A stretch of 7,338 bases of DNA from Sedimenticola sp. (GTDB taxonomy: Bacteria > Pseudomonadota > Gammaproteobacteria > Chromatiales > Chromatiaceae). The notes under the pieces were generated by a model. The model had not been told where the DNA came from. It saw nothing but the letters and a program-made list of their open reading frames with translations, and ran no database searches. The DNA lies in assembly GCA_027041035.1 (NCBI GenBank), contig JALULB010000319.1:1-7338 (forward strand), written 5' to 3'. Shown piece after piece: positions 5,382-7,338 of the stretch (its first letter is position 1; the number at the start of each line of letters is the position of its first letter). A program made the position numbers and the translations under genes.

Positions 5382-5930
5382 ATGAGTCTGAACAAGGTAA
5401 CCTCCGGCAACGACCTGCCCAACGAGGTCAACGTCATCATCGAGATCCCGGCGCATGCCGACCCGGTAAAGTACGAAGTGGACAAGGACAGCGGCGCGAT
5501 GTTCGTCGACCGCTTCATGTCCACCGCGATGCATTATCCGTGCAACTACGGCTACATCCCGCACACTCTGTCCGACGACGGCGATCCGGCCGACGTGCTG
5601 GTGATCACGCCGATCCCGGTGATCAGCGGCGCGGTGATCCGCTGTCGGCCGGTCGCGATGCTGAAGATGACCGATGAATCCGGCGATGACGCGAAGATTC
5701 TCGCCGTGCCGACCACCGACATCTGCAAGCAGTGGGCCGATGCCCAGGGGCCGGAGGATCTGCCCGCCGGGCTGCTCGCGCAGATCGCGCATTTCTTCGA
5801 GCATTACAAGGATCTGGACGAGGGCAAATGGGTACGCGTCGAGGGCTGGCTGGACGCCGACGCGGCGCGCCAGGAGATCGTGAACAGCGTCAGAATGTTC
5901 CAGGAAGCCCCCGAGAAACCGGCCTTCTGA
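5382..5930 (+). CDS. ppa: Inorganic pyrophosphatase (family I, soluble)
   Basis: 182 residues (E. coli Ppa 176), collinear with the E. coli enzyme. It hydrolyses PPi to two phosphates in the cytoplasm, pulling biosynthetic reactions such as nucleotide and tRNA charging forward; it needs Mg2+. Active-site residues are in place: E21, K30, E32, R44, Y56, the metal-binding motif DGDPADV with D66, D68 and D71, then D98, D103 and K105, and Y142-K143 in HFFEHYKDL. Recognisable family blocks include [19 protein letters not shown] and [13 protein letters not shown]. The C-terminus is slightly longer than in E. coli. The start ATG at 5382 has AAGGAC 8 nt upstream. The stop TGA shares its A with the ATG of the next gene (TGATG), indicating coupled translation. 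First gene of a three-gene operon with a metallophosphoesterase and moaC. Confidence 0.97.
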   Translation: MSLNKVTSGNDLPNEVNVIIEIPAHADPVKYEVDKDSGAMFVDRFMSTAMHYPCNYGYIPHTLSDDGDPADVLVITPIPVISGAVIRCRPVAMLKMTDESGDDAKILAVPTTDICKQWADAQGPEDLPAGLLAQIAHFFEHYKDLDEGKWVRVEGWLDADAARQEIVNSVRMFQEAPEKPAF

Positions 5931-6484
5931 TGAAGATATGCATCGTTTCCGACAGTCATGACCACATCCGCCTGATCGACGCGGCGGTGGCCGACGCCAA
6001 GGCGCTGGGCGCCGAGGCCGTGGTGCATTGCGGCGACGTGGTCGCGCCCAGCACCCTGCGCTGCCTGAACAAGCACGGCCTGCCGGTGCACGTCATCCAC
6101 GGCAACAACTCCGGCGACCTGTTCGCGATGACCCAGGTCTCCGCGCGCCGCGACAGCGTCGTCGAGTACCACGGCATGGATGCCGGTATCGTGCTCGGAC
6201 GCAAGCGCATCTTCATCGTCCACTATCCCCACTACGCCAAGGCCATGGCGGCGACCGGCGACTGGGATGTGGTCTGCTGCGGCCACAGCCACAAGGTCGA
6301 GATCGACAAGGTCGTCAACGTCAACGGCGGCGAGACCTGGATCGTGAACCCCGGCACCGTCGGCGGTGTCGGCACCGCGCCGGCGACCTGGGTTCTGGGT
6401 GATCTGGAGACGATGGAATTCGCCGTCCACGAGGTCTCGAAAGCCATCGAATACACCGACCGCCACGCCGCCGGCGTCCAATGA
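5930..6484 (+). CDS. YfcE/MJ0936-like metallophosphoesterase
   Basis: 184 residues, a complete calcineurin-like metallophosphoesterase of the small YfcE type. It is expected to be a cytoplasmic phosphodiesterase with two metal ions (Mn2+ is typical of the family). Motifs in order: DSHDH at 8-12 (D8, H10), CGDVV at 34-38 (D36), HGNNSGD at 57-63 (N59), VHYPHY at 97-102 (H98), CGHSHK at 117-122 (H119, H121) and NPGTVGG at 140-146. The VHYPHY block replaces the usual HGH-type motif but keeps a histidine in the right place. The true substrate is unknown; E. coli YfcE acts on model substrates only. The start is the ATG at 5930, which overlaps the ppa stop (TGATG); reading further upstream would only duplicate ppa in another frame. 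Its stop overlaps the moaC start by 4 bp (ATGA). Confidence 0.88.
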   Translation: MKICIVSDSHDHIRLIDAAVADAKALGAEAVVHCGDVVAPSTLRCLNKHGLPVHVIHGNNSGDLFAMTQVSARRDSVVEYHGMDAGIVLGRKRIFIVHYPHYAKAMAATGDWDVVCCGHSHKVEIDKVVNVNGGETWIVNPGTVGGVGTAPATWVLGDLETMEFAVHEVSKAIEYTDRHAAGVQ

Positions 6485-6954
6485 GCGAGCTGACCCATTT
6501 CAACGCCGCCGGGCAGGCGCACATGGTCGATGTCGGCGCCAAGGACAGCACCCACCGCGTCGCCGTCGCCGAAGGCTGGATTCGCATGCGGGCCGACACG
6601 CTGGCGCTGATCCGAGAGGGCAACCACAAGAAAGGCGACGTGCTCGGCATCGCGCGCGTCGCCGGCATCATGGCGAGCAAGCGTACCGCCGACCTGGTCC
6701 CGCTATGCCACCCGTTGGCGCTGACGCATGTCAACGTGGAGTTCCTCATCGACGACGACGATCCCGGCGTGCATTGCCGTGTCCGGGCCGAAACCAGCGG
6801 CCAGACCGGCGTCGAGATGGAAGCCCTGTGCGCCACCCAGGTCGCCCTGCTGACGATCTACGACATGTGCAAGGCGGTCGATCGCGGCATGTCGATCGAC
6901 CAGGTGCGTCTGGTGGAGAAGAAAGGCGGGAAATCGGGGCACTGGCAGCGCTGA
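6481..6954 (+). CDS. moaC: Cyclic pyranopterin monophosphate synthase MoaC
   Basis: 157 residues (E. coli MoaC 161), strongly similar throughout. MoaC converts 3',8-cyclo-7,8-dihydro-GTP, made by MoaA, into cyclic pyranopterin monophosphate and PPi, the first committed steps of molybdenum cofactor synthesis, in the cytoplasm as a hexamer. Conserved blocks: [19 protein letters not shown] at the N-terminus, [18 protein letters not shown] (K67, H77), TGVEMEAL (E112, E114) and [14 protein letters not shown] with the catalytic D128 and K131, ending GGKSGHW. Start ATG at 6481 overlaps the previous stop (ATGA), with no clear ribosome site of its own, so it probably relies on coupling. No other moa gene is in the window. 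Released PPi would be removed by Ppa, encoded two genes upstream. Convergent with the next gene across 9 bp. Confidence 0.97.
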   Translation: MSELTHFNAAGQAHMVDVGAKDSTHRVAVAEGWIRMRADTLALIREGNHKKGDVLGIARVAGIMASKRTADLVPLCHPLALTHVNVEFLIDDDDPGVHCRVRAETSGQTGVEMEALCATQVALLTIYDMCKAVDRGMSIDQVRLVEKKGGKSGHWQR

Positions 6955-6969
6955 ATCCGCGCGTCAGCG
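6949..6969. terminator. Possible shared 3'-end hairpin between convergent genes
   Basis: CGCTGA (6949-6954) and TCAGCG (6964-6969) form a perfect 6-bp stem with a 9-nt loop. The stop codons of both convergent genes lie inside the two arms. No T-tract follows on either strand, so it is not a canonical intrinsic terminator; a weak bidirectional 3'-end structure is the most that can be claimed. Confidence 0.35.
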
Positions 6970-7338
6970 GCGACCCACGGTCGCGAAGCGGAACGGCACC
7001 TTGAAGAGCCGGCCGTTACTCTCCACGTAGACATTCAGATCCCAGATCATCTGCTTGCGGATGCAGATCGGCAACAGCACCTGCGCGCGATAGACATTCT
7101 CGCCGACATGCTCGACGATGAACTCGTTGAATCCCATGTCCATGTTGACGCCGTCCACCACCAGCTTCAGCACCTTGCCCGGGCTGGCCTGCATGTCGAC
7201 AATGAATTCATCCATCGCATGCACCGGCCGGTCGTTGAAGCGTACCCGCAGGCTGCCGCTTCCCGGCAGCGCGACAGCGCAATCGCGGGTTTGCAGATCG
7301 CAATCGCTTACAGCCGGCAGGCTGGTCGCGCCGGACAA
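6964..7338 (-). CDS. Unrecognised protein, probably exported (C-terminal part)
   Basis: At least 124 codons are open up to the right edge; the beginning is outside the window, since the only start-like codon at the edge is a TTG and no signal peptide is seen. I do not recognise the family with confidence. Numbering from the edge, it has two early cysteines (C13, C20, in SDCDLQTRDC), a likely beta-sandwich with alternating hydrophobic strands (about 30-120), the motif VDGVNMDMGFNEF (61-73), a later cysteine in LLPICI (C92) and an aromatic-rich end, NGRLFKVPFRF. The layout resembles small periplasmic immunoglobulin-like domains (FixH/YtkA-like) that often sit with redox or metal genes. That is inference from general pattern, not a match to a known sequence. 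Convergent with moaC. Confidence 0.6.
   Translation of the reverse strand: MSGATSLPAVSDCDLQTRDCAVALPGSGSLRVRFNDRPVHAMDEFIVDMQASPGKVLKLVVDGVNMDMGFNEFIVEHVGENVYRAQVLLPICIRKQMIWDLNVYVESNGRLFKVPFRFATVGRR

Noticed and set aside
5732..5929. N-terminal extension of the metallophosphoesterase into ppa
   Set aside because: The extra residues are ppa read in another frame. The family begins with [11 protein letters not shown], exactly at the ATG overlapping the ppa stop.
7336..7338. TTG at the window edge as the true start of the last gene
   Set aside because: It is simply the last codon visible; the frame stays open to the edge and no ribosome site or signal peptide can be seen, so the gene is treated as truncated.
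1..7338. CRISPR arrays, tRNA or rRNA genes, prophage or defence genes
   Set aside because: No regularly spaced direct repeats, no cloverleaf-like or rRNA-like sequence and no recognisable phage, toxin or defence proteins were found.

Overview
The window looks like chromosome of a GC-rich gammaproteobacterium. Predicted proteins for QmcA, inorganic pyrophosphatase and MoaC resemble their Escherichia coli counterparts over their full lengths. Genes are tightly packed, with short overlaps (ATGA, TGATG and 8-bp overlaps). The genus cannot be fixed from the sequence. Assignments rest on recognised motifs and remembered family sequences; no database search was run.

Layout. (1) Positions 1-1221, minus strand: an RND efflux operon, with a periplasmic adaptor followed by the N-terminus of the inner-membrane pump, which runs off the left edge. 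It has a strong-looking promoter whose -10 box lies in an 18-bp palindrome (1253-1270), as expected for a repressor-controlled efflux operon. (2) Positions 1222-1566: a 345-bp gene-free stretch with that promoter, a second AT-rich inverted repeat and GC-rich dyads behind ttcA. (3) Positions 1567-2304, minus strand: a TtcA-family tRNA thiolation enzyme, divergent from (4) qmcA-ybbJ (2403-3777), an SPFH membrane protein and its NfeD-family partner. (5) Positions 3775-3941: a 151-bp non-autonomous transposable element (MITE) with 13-bp perfect terminal inverted repeats and an exact 8-bp target duplication; the left duplication copy carries the stop codon of ybbJ. (6) Positions 3966-5285: an unnamed four-part membrane protein (L7/L12-like domain, zinc ribbon, DUF2628-like membrane region, GspG-like tail). 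(7) Positions 5382-6954: a translationally coupled operon of ppa, a YfcE-like metallophosphoesterase and moaC. (8) Positions 6964-7338, minus strand: the C-terminal part of an unrecognised, probably exported protein, convergent with moaC across 9 bp.

How the genes work together. The efflux pair would form a tripartite pump with an outer-membrane channel encoded elsewhere. QmcA and YbbJ are a classic SPFH/NfeD membrane pair. MoaC releases pyrophosphate when it makes cyclic pyranopterin monophosphate, so coupling it to pyrophosphatase is chemically sensible, although Ppa serves the whole cell. The most distinctive features are the MITE at the ybbJ stop codon, the promoter/operator of the efflux operon and the mosaic membrane protein. 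I see no rRNA, tRNA, CRISPR array, prophage or defence system.
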